Part shown: positions 39,975 through 49,800 of the stretch, piece after piece
Layout: each line of letters opens with the position of its first letter
Numbering within the stretch: the stretch's first letter is position 1
Source: Nocardia rhizosphaerihabitans
Lineage (GTDB): Bacteria; Actinomycetota; Actinomycetes; Mycobacteriales; Mycobacteriaceae
Assembly: GCF_014646295.1 (NCBI RefSeq)
Contig: NZ_BMNE01000004.1
Span: 759,970 to 823,969, forward strand
DNA: 64,000 bases
Reading direction: 5' to 3'
Made by a program: the position numbers and the translations under genes
Notes under the pieces: generated by a model
Databases searched by the model: none
Seen by the model: only the letters and a program-made list of their open reading frames with translations
What the model was told of the DNA's origin: nothing

Positions 39975-41164
39975 TGAACACGGTATTCACCCCCGCCCAG
40001 CTCGGACCGGTGACGCTGCGCAACCGGGTGATCAAGGCCGCGACGTTCGAAGGCCGTACGCCCGACGCGCTCGTCACCGATGACCTGATCGAATTCCACC
40101 GGGCGCATGCCGCGGGCGGGGTCGGGATGACAACGGTGGCCTACTGCGCCGTTGCCCCGGAGGGCCGCACCGACCGCCACCAGATCTGGATGCGCCCGGA
40201 GGCGGTGCCCGGTCTACGCCGGCTCACCGCGGCCATCCACGCCGAAGGCGCCGCCGCGAGCGCGCAGATCGGGCACGCGGGGCCGGTCGCCAACGCGGCA
40301 TCGAACCGGCTGCCCGCGCTGGCGCCGAGCCGGTTGTTCAGCCCGCTGGGCACCGCGTGGACCGTCCGGCCCGACGCCGCCGACCTCCAGCGCGTGATCC
40401 GCGCCTTCGCCGACGCGGCACTGACCGCCGAAACCGCCGGATTCGACGCCGTCGAACTGCATTTCGGGCACAACTACCTGATCAGCTCGTTCTTCAGCCC
40501 GCTGCTGAACCGCCGCCGCGACGGCTACGGTGGCAGCTTGGCCAATCGCGCTCGCCTGGCTCGTGAGGTGGCGCTGGCGGTGCGCGAGGCGGTCGGCGGC
40601 CGGATCGCGGTGCTGGCGAAACTGAACATGGACGACGGCGTGGTCGGGGGTCTCCACCTGGAGGAGAGCCTGCAGATCGGACGCTGGCTCGAGGCAGACG
40701 GCACGCTCGACGCGCTCGAGCTGACCATCGGCAGCTCCCTGCTCAACCCGATGTACCTGTTCCACGGCGATGCGCCGCGCGCGGCCTTCGCCAAGGCGTT
40801 CAGCGGACCGATGCGCTGGGGAATGCGGCTGGGCGGCCGTTTCTTCCTGCGCGAATACCCCTACCGCGAGGCGTACATGCTGGACCTGGCCCGCCAGTTC
40901 CGGTACGAGCTGAAGATGCCGCTTGTCCTGCTCGGCGGCATCGCCTCGGCCGAGTCGATGCGGCTGGCGATGAACGAAGGATTCGAGTTCGTCGCGATGG
41001 GACGTGCCCTGCTGCGCCAGCCCGATCTGCTGCTCCGTATCCAGGAGAACGAGCAGACGCCGTCGCTGTGTACGCACTGCAACAAGTGCATGCCCTCGAT
41101 CTTCAGCCGCACCACCTGCGTGCTGGCCGGCCCCGATCTGCGGGCCGCTCAGACCCAGCCGTAG
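39971..41164 (+). CDS. NADH:flavin oxidoreductase, old yellow enzyme family
   Basis: 397 residues, FMN TIM barrel. LGPVTLRNRVIKAAT opens the barrel; active-site HFGHNYLISSFFSPLLNRRRDGYGGS shows HGAHGYLL-type spacing with the catalytic pair altered to H/N (HFGHN); GRALLRQPDLLLRI is the phosphate site. The C-terminal CTHCNKC is a remnant of the Fe-S cluster motif of the 2,4-dienoyl-CoA reductase group, without its flavodoxin domains. It probably reduces activated double bonds; the substrate is unknown. Its 3' end overlaps glpK by 16 bases on the other strand. Confidence 0.85.
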   Translation: MMNTVFTPAQLGPVTLRNRVIKAATFEGRTPDALVTDDLIEFHRAHAAGGVGMTTVAYCAVAPEGRTDRHQIWMRPEAVPGLRRLTAAIHAEGAAASAQIGHAGPVANAASNRLPALAPSRLFSPLGTAWTVRPDAADLQRVIRAFADAALTAETAGFDAVELHFGHNYLISSFFSPLLNRRRDGYGGSLANRARLAREVALAVREAVGGRIAVLAKLNMDDGVVGGLHLEESLQIGRWLEADGTLDALELTIGSSLLNPMYLFHGDAPRAAFAKAFSGPMRWGMRLGGRFFLREYPYREAYMLDLARQFRYELKMPLVLLGGIASAESMRLAMNEGFEFVAMGRALLRQPDLLLRIQENEQTPSLCTHCNKCMPSIFSRTTCVLAGPDLRAAQTQP

Positions 41165-42645
41165 GTGCGTTCGACGGCCTTGTTCCATTCGCTGTAGCGC
41201 AGGGTGCGTTCGTCGTCCGGCATGGTGGGGGACCAGGTGTGGTCGGCGGTCCAGTTGGCGCGGAGGTCGTCGAGGCCGGACCAGTAGCCGACGGCGAGGC
41301 CTGCGGCGTAGGCGGCGCCGAGGGCGGTGGTTTCGCGGACCACCGGGCGGACGACGGGGACGTCGAGGATGTCGGATTGGAACTGCATGAGCAGGTCGTT
41401 GCCGGTCATACCGCCGTCGACCTTGAGGGTGGTCAGTTCCAGGTCGAGTTGCTGGGCGGCGGCGTCGGCGCGCATGGCGACGACGACCTCGCGGGTCTGG
41501 AACGCGGTGGATTCCAGTGCGGCCCTGGCCAAGTGGGCCTTGGTGACGAAACGGGTGAGGCCGGCGATGACGCCGCGGGCGTCGGGGCGCCAGCGCGGGG
41601 CGAACAGGCCGGAGAAGGCGGGGACGAAGTAGGCGCCGCCGTTGTCGTCGACGCTGCGGGCCAGCGGTTCGACCTCCTCGGCCGAGCCGATGATGCCCAG
41701 ATTGTCCCGCAGCCACTGGACGAGGGAACCGGTGACGGCGATGGACCCTTCCAGGGCATACACGGCGGGTTGGTCGCCGAGTTGATAGCAGGCGGTGGTG
41801 AGCAGGCCGTGCTTGCTGATCACCGGTGTGGTTCCGGTGTTGAGCAGCATGAAATTGCCGGTGCCGTAGGTGTTCTTGGCTTCACCGGGCGACAGGCACG
41901 CCTGGCCGAAGGTGGCGGCCTGCTGGTCGCCGAGGATGCCAGCCACCGGTGCGCCCGCGAACGGGCCCGCGGTGATCTCGGCGTAGACCTCCGAGGAGCT
42001 GCGGATCTGCGGGAGCAGTGACATCGGGATGCCGAATTCGGCGCAGATCTGCGAATCCCATTGCAGCGTGCGCAGATCCATCAGCATGGTGCGCGAGGCA
42101 TTGGTGACGTCGGTGAGGTGCTCGCCGGTCAGCTTCCACAGCACCCAGCTGTCCATGGTGCCGAAACAGAGGTCACCGGCCTCGGCGCGGGCACGGACGC
42201 CGTCGACATTGTCGAGGATCCAGCGCAGCTTCGGTCCGGCGAAATAGGTCGACAGCGGCAGGCCGGTGCGCTCGGCGTAGCGCTGCGGGCCATGCTCGCC
42301 CGCCAGTTCGGTGCACAGCTGATCGGTGCGGGTGTCCTGCCAGACGATGGCGTTGTACACCGGTTCGCCGGTGGCCCGATCCCAGACGACGGTGGTCTCG
42401 CGCTGGTTGGTGATGCCGATCGCGGCCAGGTCACCGGCCGAGCAGCCGCTGTTGCCCAGCGCCGCGCCGAGCACCCATTCGGTATTGCGCCACACCTCCG
42501 CAGGATCGTGCTCGACCCAGCCCGGTTTCGGGAAGATCTGCCGGTGTTCCCGCTGCGCGGTCCCGACGATCCGGCCCTGCCGGTCGAAGACGATGCACCG
42601 ACTCGAAGTCGTGCCCTGATCGATGGCGGCCACATAGCGACGCAT
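41149..42645 (-). CDS. glpK: Glycerol kinase
   Basis: 498 residues. FGGY kinase: AIDQGTTSSRCIVFD phosphate loop, ITNQRETTVVWDRATG, ALEGSIAVTG, and DGGMTGNDLLMQFQSDI with WNKAVERTYGW at the end. It phosphorylates glycerol to glycerol-3-phosphate. It is divergent from glpD with a 166-base shared promoter region, so the two make a glycerol utilisation pair. No facilitator gene is next to it. Confidence 0.97.
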   Translation of the reverse strand: MRRYVAAIDQGTTSSRCIVFDRQGRIVGTAQREHRQIFPKPGWVEHDPAEVWRNTEWVLGAALGNSGCSAGDLAAIGITNQRETTVVWDRATGEPVYNAIVWQDTRTDQLCTELAGEHGPQRYAERTGLPLSTYFAGPKLRWILDNVDGVRARAEAGDLCFGTMDSWVLWKLTGEHLTDVTNASRTMLMDLRTLQWDSQICAEFGIPMSLLPQIRSSSEVYAEITAGPFAGAPVAGILGDQQAATFGQACLSPGEAKNTYGTGNFMLLNTGTTPVISKHGLLTTACYQLGDQPAVYALEGSIAVTGSLVQWLRDNLGIIGSAEEVEPLARSVDDNGGAYFVPAFSGLFAPRWRPDARGVIAGLTRFVTKAHLARAALESTAFQTREVVVAMRADAAAQQLDLELTTLKVDGGMTGNDLLMQFQSDILDVPVVRPVVRETTALGAAYAAGLAVGYWSGLDDLRANWTADHTWSPTMPDDERTLRYSEWNKAVERTYGWV

Positions 42646-42811
42646 TGATGCAGGTTACCGAAAGGCGGGAGGCGCGCCCCGCCGAATCCAGCACGAGCGG
42701 CGAGGTAGCACTACGTTTAACTTGTACGCAGCGGCGCCGGGAGCGTGCACCGGCGTCGACCCACTGTCGGCTGGGACCGGCCGTTCCGCGGTCGGCGGCG
42801 AGGAGTCGAGC

Positions 42812-44602
42812 ATGTCGCAGACACCGGAATTTCCGTTCCTGCACCCCGGGGAACTGGTCGCGGGCGGCCAGCGGGACCGGCTCGGGCCAGGTCAGCTCGG
42901 ACCGGAACGGCGGCGCACCGCCTGGGCCCGCCTCGGCAAGGACCAGTTCGACGTCCTGGTCGTCGGCGGCGGCGTGGTCGGTGCGGGCATCGCGCTCGAC
43001 GCGGCGACCCGTGGCCTGTCGGTCGCACTCGTGGAGGCCCGCGATCTGGCATCGGGTACCTCGAGCCGGTCGTCGAAGATGTTCCACGGTGGCCTGCGCT
43101 ACCTCGAACAGTTCGAATTCGGACTGGTCAGGGAGGCGCTGAAGGAACGCGAGCTGGCGCTGTCGACGCTGGCCCCGCACCTGGTGAAGCCGTTGCGCTT
43201 CCTGTATCCGCTGACCCATCGGGTGTGGGAGCGGCCGTACGTGGCCGCGGGCCTGACTCTCTACGACACCATGGGCGGGTCGAAATCTGTTCCCGGACAG
43301 CATCATCTGACCCGGCACGGCGCGATGCGGCTGGCTCCGGGGCTGCGCCGGGATTCGATGATCGGCGGCGTCACCTACTACGACACCGTCGTCGACGACG
43401 CCCGCCACACCATGACCGTCGCTCGCACCGCCGCCCATTACGGCGCGGTCATCCGCACGTCCACGCAGGTCGTGGGGTTCCTGCGGGAGGCCGACCGGGT
43501 CGTCGGCGTGAAGATGCGCGACACCGAGGACGGGCGTACCGGCGAGGCGCGCGCGAATGTGGTGATCAACGCGACCGGCGTGTGGACCGACGAGGTGCAG
43601 GGTCTGTCGCGGCAGCGCGGCCGGTTCCATGTGCGCGCGTCCAAGGGTGTGCACATCGTGGTGCCGCGGGACCGCATCGTCAGCGATGCCGCGATCATCC
43701 TGCGCACCACCACCTCGGTGCTGTTCGTCATCCCGTGGGGCGCGCACTGGATCATCGGCACCACCGACACCGACTGGAACCTCGACCTCGCGCACCCGGC
43801 CGCCACCAAGGCCGACATCGATTACCTGCTCGAGCGGGTGAACGAAGTGCTGGTCACTCCGCTCACCGCGGCCGACATCGACGGCGTCTACGCGGGACTG
43901 CGCCCGCTGCTCGCCGGGGAGAGCGACGAGACCTCCAAGCTGTCGCGCGAGCACGCCGTTGCCCGCGTCGCGCCCGGTCTGGTGAGCATCGCGGGCGGCA
44001 AGTACACCACCTATCGGGTGATGGCCGCCGACGCGATGGACGAAGCGGCACAGGACATTCCGGCGCGGGTGTCGCCGTCGATCACCGAGAAGGTCGCACT
44101 CCTCGGCGCCGACGGCTACTTCGCCCTGGTGAATCAGACCGTGCAACTGGCCGAGCACTACGGCGTGCACCCGTACCGGATGACGCACCTGCTCGATCGC
44201 TACGGCTCGGTGGTCGACGAGGTGCTGTCGCTGACAACGGGCAAACCCGAACTGCTGCAACCGATTACCGACGCTCCCGCCTACCTGCAGGTCGAAGCCG
44301 TGTACGCGGCCGCCGCCGAGGGCGCGCTGCACCTCGACGACATCCTGGCCCGGCGCACCCGCATCTCGATCGAGTACGCCGATCGCGGCGCGCATTGCGC
44401 CGAGCAGGTCGCGCATCTGGTCGCGCCCGTCCTCGGGTGGGACGCCGACGAGATCGACCGCGAGGTGTCCACCTATCAGGCGCGGGTGCGGGCCGAGATC
44501 GAATCGCAGACCCAGCCCGACGACATCTCCGCCGACGCGCTGCGGGCCGCGGCACCCGAACCGCGACCCCAGTTGCTCGAACCGGTCCCGCAGGATCGGT
44601 GA
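42812..44602 (+). CDS. glpD: Glycerol-3-phosphate dehydrogenase (quinone)
   Basis: 596 residues. FAD motif VVGGGVVGAGIALDAATRGLS (in part), GTSSRSSKMFHGGLRYLEQ (the GlpD signature), VWTDEVQG, and the C-terminal helical DAO_C domain. ATG 42812 follows GAGGAG. It oxidises glycerol-3-phosphate to dihydroxyacetone phosphate, feeding electrons to quinone at the membrane face. Divergent from glpK. The last ~50 residues are a Pro/Gln-rich extension. Confidence 0.96.
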   Translation: MSQTPEFPFLHPGELVAGGQRDRLGPGQLGPERRRTAWARLGKDQFDVLVVGGGVVGAGIALDAATRGLSVALVEARDLASGTSSRSSKMFHGGLRYLEQFEFGLVREALKERELALSTLAPHLVKPLRFLYPLTHRVWERPYVAAGLTLYDTMGGSKSVPGQHHLTRHGAMRLAPGLRRDSMIGGVTYYDTVVDDARHTMTVARTAAHYGAVIRTSTQVVGFLREADRVVGVKMRDTEDGRTGEARANVVINATGVWTDEVQGLSRQRGRFHVRASKGVHIVVPRDRIVSDAAIILRTTTSVLFVIPWGAHWIIGTTDTDWNLDLAHPAATKADIDYLLERVNEVLVTPLTAADIDGVYAGLRPLLAGESDETSKLSREHAVARVAPGLVSIAGGKYTTYRVMAADAMDEAAQDIPARVSPSITEKVALLGADGYFALVNQTVQLAEHYGVHPYRMTHLLDRYGSVVDEVLSLTTGKPELLQPITDAPAYLQVEAVYAAAAEGALHLDDILARRTRISIEYADRGAHCAEQVAHLVAPVLGWDADEIDREVSTYQARVRAEIESQTQPDDISADALRAAAPEPRPQLLEPVPQDR

Positions 44603-44611
44603 GGACCGGCG

Positions 44612-45445
44612 TCAGACGGTCGCCGACTGCAGCGCGCGCAGTTCGACGGCATTGTGCGCGCTGAACACCTCGACCTCGTCGCCGTGACCGCGCAGCAGTT
44701 CGCGCAGCCGCTCCTGATTGTCGATCCGCGCGGGGCCGACGGTTTGCACGAGTCGTTCGAACAGCGCGGCGCCGGGCGGCTGGTGCGGGTGCTCCAGGTC
44801 GAGCTGGCCGGGATGGAAGTAGGCGTCGCCGACCGCGAACTTCCAGCCGGCGCCGGTATCGATCGCGATTCCGGCGTGGCCGCGCGTGTGCCCCGCCAGC
44901 GGGATGATCAGCAGTTCTGCTGGGAGACCGCGTAATTGGCGCACCGCGCCGAAACCGAACCAGGGCTCGCCGAGTTCGTCGTAGCTCTCCCAGCGCGGGC
45001 CGTGCGCGAATTGCGCCGCGCGGTAACGGAACTTCTCGCGTGGGCCGAATTTGCCGTCGAGGGCGCGCAATTCCTCGCCGTAGACGTGCACCCTGGCCTG
45101 CGGGAATTCGGCGAGGCCGCCCGCGTGGTCGAGATCGAGGTGGGTGAGCACGATGTCGGTGACGTCCTCGCGGCGGTAGCCCAGCGCCTCGATGCGGCGG
45201 GCCACGGTGCGCTCGAGGTCGAGCACGGGGCGGGTCATCCGGATGAAGCGGCGGCCGAGCCATTCGTCGGGGCGCCGGACCGCGCCCTCGCCGATCCCGG
45301 TCTCGATCAGGACGAGGCGGTCGTCGAGTTCGATGAGCACGCAGTGGCAGACCATCTCGGCCCGGCGGGTGATGCCGCCGACGCCGTCGAGGAGGCGGCC
45401 GCCGAAGGGGCGCATGGTGCCGCCGTCGATGTGGTGGATACGCAT
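44612..45445 (-). CDS. Metallo-beta-lactamase-fold hydrolase
   Basis: 277 residues. Zinc site: LTHLDLDHAGG (HxDxDH, Leu in the second variable place), AGHTRGHAG, VGDAYFH. The first strand VCHCVLIELDDRLVLIETGIG is typical of lactonase-like MBL proteins (AHL lactonase/quorum-quencher type), but the substrate is unknown. ATG 45445 overlaps the TetR stop by one base (TGATG). It is the second gene of a TetR-MBL operon. Confidence 0.85.
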   Translation of the reverse strand: MRIHHIDGGTMRPFGGRLLDGVGGITRRAEMVCHCVLIELDDRLVLIETGIGEGAVRRPDEWLGRRFIRMTRPVLDLERTVARRIEALGYRREDVTDIVLTHLDLDHAGGLAEFPQARVHVYGEELRALDGKFGPREKFRYRAAQFAHGPRWESYDELGEPWFGFGAVRQLRGLPAELLIIPLAGHTRGHAGIAIDTGAGWKFAVGDAYFHPGQLDLEHPHQPPGAALFERLVQTVGPARIDNQERLRELLRGHGDEVEVFSAHNAVELRALQSATV

Positions 45446-46005
45446 CAGGAGAGCTCCTGTTCGAGGGTGGCGCGCAGATGGTCGGCGACCGCGCGCAAAG
45501 GGGTGAGGTCGCGTCGGGTGCGGGCGAGCAGCAGCCCGCCCTCGAGCATGGCCAGCGCCACGAGGGACAGCTCCCTGGCGCGCTCGCGGGGAATGCCCTT
45601 GGCGCGCAGGAAGTCGTCGATCGCGGTGCGCCACGTGTCGAAACCGGTGGCGCAGGCTTCCCGGATCGGCTCGCTGTCGCCCGCGTCGAGGGCGATGGTG
45701 GCGATGGGGCAGCCGCGCTGGAAGTTCGAGTCGGTGAGCATCGTGCCGAGTGCGGTGAACACGCCGTCGATGTCCCCGGATTCGAGCGCTGCTTCGAGCA
45801 GGGTCCGCAGCGCGTCGGCCGACTGGACGACGGCCTCGGCGGCGAGTTGTTCCTTGCCACCGGGGAAATGGAAGTAGAAGGAGCCCTTGGGTGCGCCGCC
45901 CGCGCTGACCAGCTGGTTGACGCCGGTGGCGTGGTAGCCCTGGGTGTGGAACAGGTCGGCGGCGGCGTCGAGGAAACGCTGCCGGGAGTCCGTGCGTGGA
46001 GTCAC
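45445..46005 (-). CDS. TetR-family regulator (YxaF/LmrA-like)
   Basis: 186 residues from GTG 46005. HTH: RQRFLDAAADLFHTQGYHATGVNQLV, then GAPKGSFYFHFPGGKEQLA, the LmrA/YxaF form with GSFYHHFPGGKE. The C-terminal domain RGCPIATIALD also matches that group. Coupled to the MBL gene, which it probably controls. Confidence 0.88.
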   Translation of the reverse strand: MTPRTDSRQRFLDAAADLFHTQGYHATGVNQLVSAGGAPKGSFYFHFPGGKEQLAAEAVVQSADALRTLLEAALESGDIDGVFTALGTMLTDSNFQRGCPIATIALDAGDSEPIREACATGFDTWRTAIDDFLRAKGIPRERARELSLVALAMLEGGLLLARTRRDLTPLRAVADHLRATLEQELS

Positions 46006-46037
46006 CGTCTCAGCGTAGCTCGAGTATGACGACCGGT

Positions 46038-46817
46038 CTAGTTAGTCGGCTCCGGCTGGCAGCGGGGGCAGAAGTAGATGCCGCGTTCGCGCTGGGTGAT
46101 GCGGTCGGCCGGGTCGTCCTCGCCGAGCAGGCGGGAGACGATCGCCGTGCCGCAGCGTTGGCACGGGCGGCGGGTTCGGCCGTAGGCCAGCGGTCGCCAG
46201 GGCGGTTGGTGCGCGGCCTTGCCGAGGACGCGGTGGGCTTCGTCGACCAGCGCGGGCAGGTCGGGGATGTCGCCGACCGGGGTCGCCGGGTGCACCCGGC
46301 GCAGGAAGCAGATCTCGCTGCGGTAGATGTTGCCGATGCCCGCCAGATTGCGCTGGTCGAGCAGGGCTAGGCCGATGGGGCGGCGGGGGTATTCGGAGAG
46401 TCGGCGCTGGGCCTCGGCCGCGTCCCAATTCGGGCCGAGCAGGTCGGGGCCGAGATGGTCGATGACGGTGTGTTCCTCGGTGCGGGGCAGCACCTGCACC
46501 TTGCCGAGTTCGAAGCCGACGGCCTCGAACTCGTCGGTGGCGAGCACCAACCGCGCGGTGACCGGCGGTTTGGTCCACCGCTGGCCGCGGTGGAATACGC
46601 GCCACACGCCCTCCATCTTCAGGTGGGTGTGGATGCTCACCCGGTCGGTGCGGATGAACAGGTGCTTGCCGTAGCTGCCGACCTCCGTCACCACATCGCC
46701 GACCAGGTCGACCGTCGCGTACCGGGGCACCCGGAAGTCGCTGCGGGTGAGGGTCTTCCCGGCCAGTGCTGTGCGCAGCCGCTCGGCGGCGCGGAACACG
46801 GTGTCGCCCTCGGGCAT
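46038..46817 (-). CDS. nei: Formamidopyrimidine/endonuclease VIII-type DNA glycosylase
   Basis: 259 residues. It begins MPEGDTVFRAAERL: Pro1 (after Met removal) is the Schiff-base nucleophile and Glu2 the acid. The H2TH region (NLAGIGNIYRSEICF) and C-terminal zinc finger (CQRCGTAI..CPRCQ) are complete. It removes oxidised bases and nicks abasic DNA. The Nei form is favoured by PEGDT. The stop-start distance to lhr upstream is four bases, so lhr-nei are cotranscribed (Rv3296-Rv3297 in M. tuberculosis from memory). Confidence 0.94.
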   Translation of the reverse strand: MPEGDTVFRAAERLRTALAGKTLTRSDFRVPRYATVDLVGDVVTEVGSYGKHLFIRTDRVSIHTHLKMEGVWRVFHRGQRWTKPPVTARLVLATDEFEAVGFELGKVQVLPRTEEHTVIDHLGPDLLGPNWDAAEAQRRLSEYPRRPIGLALLDQRNLAGIGNIYRSEICFLRRVHPATPVGDIPDLPALVDEAHRVLGKAAHQPPWRPLAYGRTRRPCQRCGTAIVSRLLGEDDPADRITQRERGIYFCPRCQPEPTN

Positions 46818-46821
46818 TCGG

Positions 46822-49800
46822 CTACACCTGCCTGCGCAGCCGCAGGCCGCGCGGTGTCATCGAGAAGCCCGCCTCGACGAGGACGTCGGCGAAGGTGTTG
46901 CCGTGCACGGTTTCTCCGTTGATCTTGTCGACCACCAGTCCGTCGACCCTGCGGTCGTGCACGAGACCGGCCAGGGCGGTCGCGGCCATCCGGCGCAGGC
47001 CGGGGTCCTCGGTGAAGCTGAGCAGGGTCTTGCCGCCGCGTTCCACGTAGAGCACCAGCTCGCCACCGACCAGCACCACCAGGGCGCCCGCCTTGCGGCC
47101 GGGACGGTGTCCGCCTTCGGCGTCGCCCTTCGGCCACGGCAGCGCGGCACCGTACGGGTTGGCCGGATCGCAGGAGGCCAGGGCCAGCGCGACGCCGGGC
47201 TGGGCCGTATTGCGGTCGGTGTCGAACGAGCGCAATCGGTCGACGGTGTCGGTGGTGGAGAACTGGGCGCCGCCGAGGGTGTCGACGAAATAGCCGCGGC
47301 GGCACCGGCCGCGATCCTCGAACTCGGTGAGCACCCGGTACATCAGCGCGAAGCCGCCCGGCACGCCCTCGTTCTGCACCGAGCCTCGGGTCAGTACGCC
47401 GTAGCGTTCGAGCAGCTGGTCGGCGGTGGCGTGGGCGCGAAGGGTGTTGTCCTGCACACGTTCCGGCAGGATCGACCAGCGGCCCGCCAGCGTGGGTGGG
47501 CCGGTGCGGGTCGGCATGGACGGGCGCGGGAGGTAGGCGCGGCCGCGGGGCGCTCGGCGCGGGGTGCGGTGGGCGGTGGTGCTGCGTGCGGTGCCGGAGA
47601 GGAGGGCGCGCACCGGGGCGAAGGTGTCACCGGAGACGTAGCCGGCCCAGACGAGTTGCCAGAGCGCGTCGCCGACGGCCTTGTCGTCGAGGAGACCGGT
47701 GGCGTCGGAGAGCTGACGGAAGAAGTAGGCGCCGCCGCCGTGCAAGGTGGCTGGAAGTCGTCGCGGGTTGTCCTGGTCGACAGTCGGCGTCCGATCGACG
47801 CGTGGCGGCCAGGGTTCGAGCGGGGCGCCCAGGGCCGCGAGGAGGCCGAGCTGGATGTCGGTGGGATCGATGTCGTCGGGCGGCGGCAGGGTGAAGGGGG
47901 CCTGGTCGGCCAGGTGCAGGGCGATCCAGCCGTCGCGGGCGGTGATCGCGCCGTGGCCGGACCAGATGACCTCGCCGCTCGCCATCAGTTCGTCCAGCAT
48001 GGCGGGGGAGTAGTCGCGTACGCGCGTCGGCAGGATCAGCGATTCCCAAGCCGAGGCCGGAATCGGCACGCCCGCGAGCTGTTCGACCACGGTCGCGACA
48101 CCGTCGATGCCGCGTAGTTCGCCGGAGCCCACGTGCTGCCAGGCGGGCAGGAAGCGGCCGAGAGCGGCGGTGGACACCGGCTCCACCTCGTGCCGGGCCG
48201 CGGCCAGTGACCGGCGCCGCAACCGGCGCAGCACCTGGGCGTCGCACCATTCGGTGCCCGCGGTCGCCGGGGTGAATTCGCCTTCCACCACGCGTTTCTC
48301 GGCCAGCAGCCGATGCAGGGCGGTGGCGGCGACCGCGGATCCGAGCCCGAAGCGGGCGGCGACGTCGGCAGTGGTGAACGGTGCGTGGGTGCGGGCGTAG
48401 CGTCCGACGAGGTCGCCGAGCGGGTCGGGGACGGGTTCGATGAATGCCGCGGGCACGCCGATCGGCAGGGGTACACCGAGCGCGTCCCGCAGGCGGGCGG
48501 CGTCCTCGATCGCCACCCACCAGGTCTCGCCCGCGAACGAAACCTCCAGTGCGCGATGGGCATCGCGCAATTCGGCGAACCAGGTGGGGGCATCGGAGTC
48601 GGCGAGGTCTATATCGCTGTCCTGCGGTTCAGCGCGGTGAGTGGCTGCATCGTCGGCGCTGCGCCGCACGCAGCGGGCGGCTGCCTCGGCGGGGGTGAGG
48701 GGGCCGAGCAGGCGCAACAGGTCGGCCAGGCCCTCGGCGTCGCGGGCCCAGCGTTCGGGGGTGAGGCGCTGGAGTTCGCGTTCGGTCAGGGCGATGACCG
48801 CGGGGTCGAGGAGTTCGCGCAGTTCGACGCGGCCGAGGAGTTCGGCGAGCAGGCTGGAGTCCAGAGCCAGTGCGGCGGCGCGGCGTTCGGCCAGCGGGCT
48901 GTCGCCGTCGTAGAGGAACTGGCCGATGTAGGAGAACAGCAGGGCATTGGCGAAGGGGGACGGGCTCGCGGTCTCGACATCGATCAGGCGTATTTCGCGG
49001 CGGGCGACCTTGGTCAGCAGGTCGCGCAGCGAGGGCAGGTCGTAGACGTCGCGCAGGCACTCGCGGACGGCTTCCAGCAGGATGGGGAAATCCGGGAATT
49101 TGCGTGCCACATCGAGCAATTGGGCCGAGCGCTGCCGCTGCTGCCACAGCGGTGCGCGCTTGCCGGGATCGCGCCGGGGCAGCAGCAGTGCCCTGGCCGC
49201 GCACTCGCGGAACCGGGAGGCGAACAGCGCGGAGCCGCCGACCTGTTCGGTGACGATGTCGTCGATCTCGTCGGGCTCGAAGGCGAACAGTTCGGCGCCG
49301 GGCGGATCGTCGGTGGTGTCGGGCAGGCGCACCACGATGCCGTCGTCGGAGGCGGTCGGCGCGGCATCGATGCCGAATCGCTCCTGCAGCCGGGCGCCGA
49401 CGGCCAGTGCCCACGGTGCGTGCACCGGGGTGCCATAGGGGGAGTGCAGGACCAGGCGCCAGTCGCCGAGTTCGTCGCGGAAGCGCTCGACGATCAGGGT
49501 GCGGTCGGTGGGGAGCTGACCGGTGGCGGCGCGCTGCTCCTCGAGCAACCCGACCATGTTCGCCGTCGCGTTCTGGTCCAGGCCCGCGGTGCGGACGAGC
49601 TGTTCCAGCCGGGCGGATGCGGCGTCGGGGCTCTCCGCGCGCTTCGTCGAACGCGGACGGGTGGTCTTCTTCTCGCTCCCGTCGGACGCGGGCTCGTGGA
49701 TCGCGACGGCGGAGCTGCGGGGTTCGGACGAATTGTCCTGTGACGCAGCCGATCCGGGTGGTCGGGTGCCCATGTCCGCGACGATCCGGGACAGCTCGTC

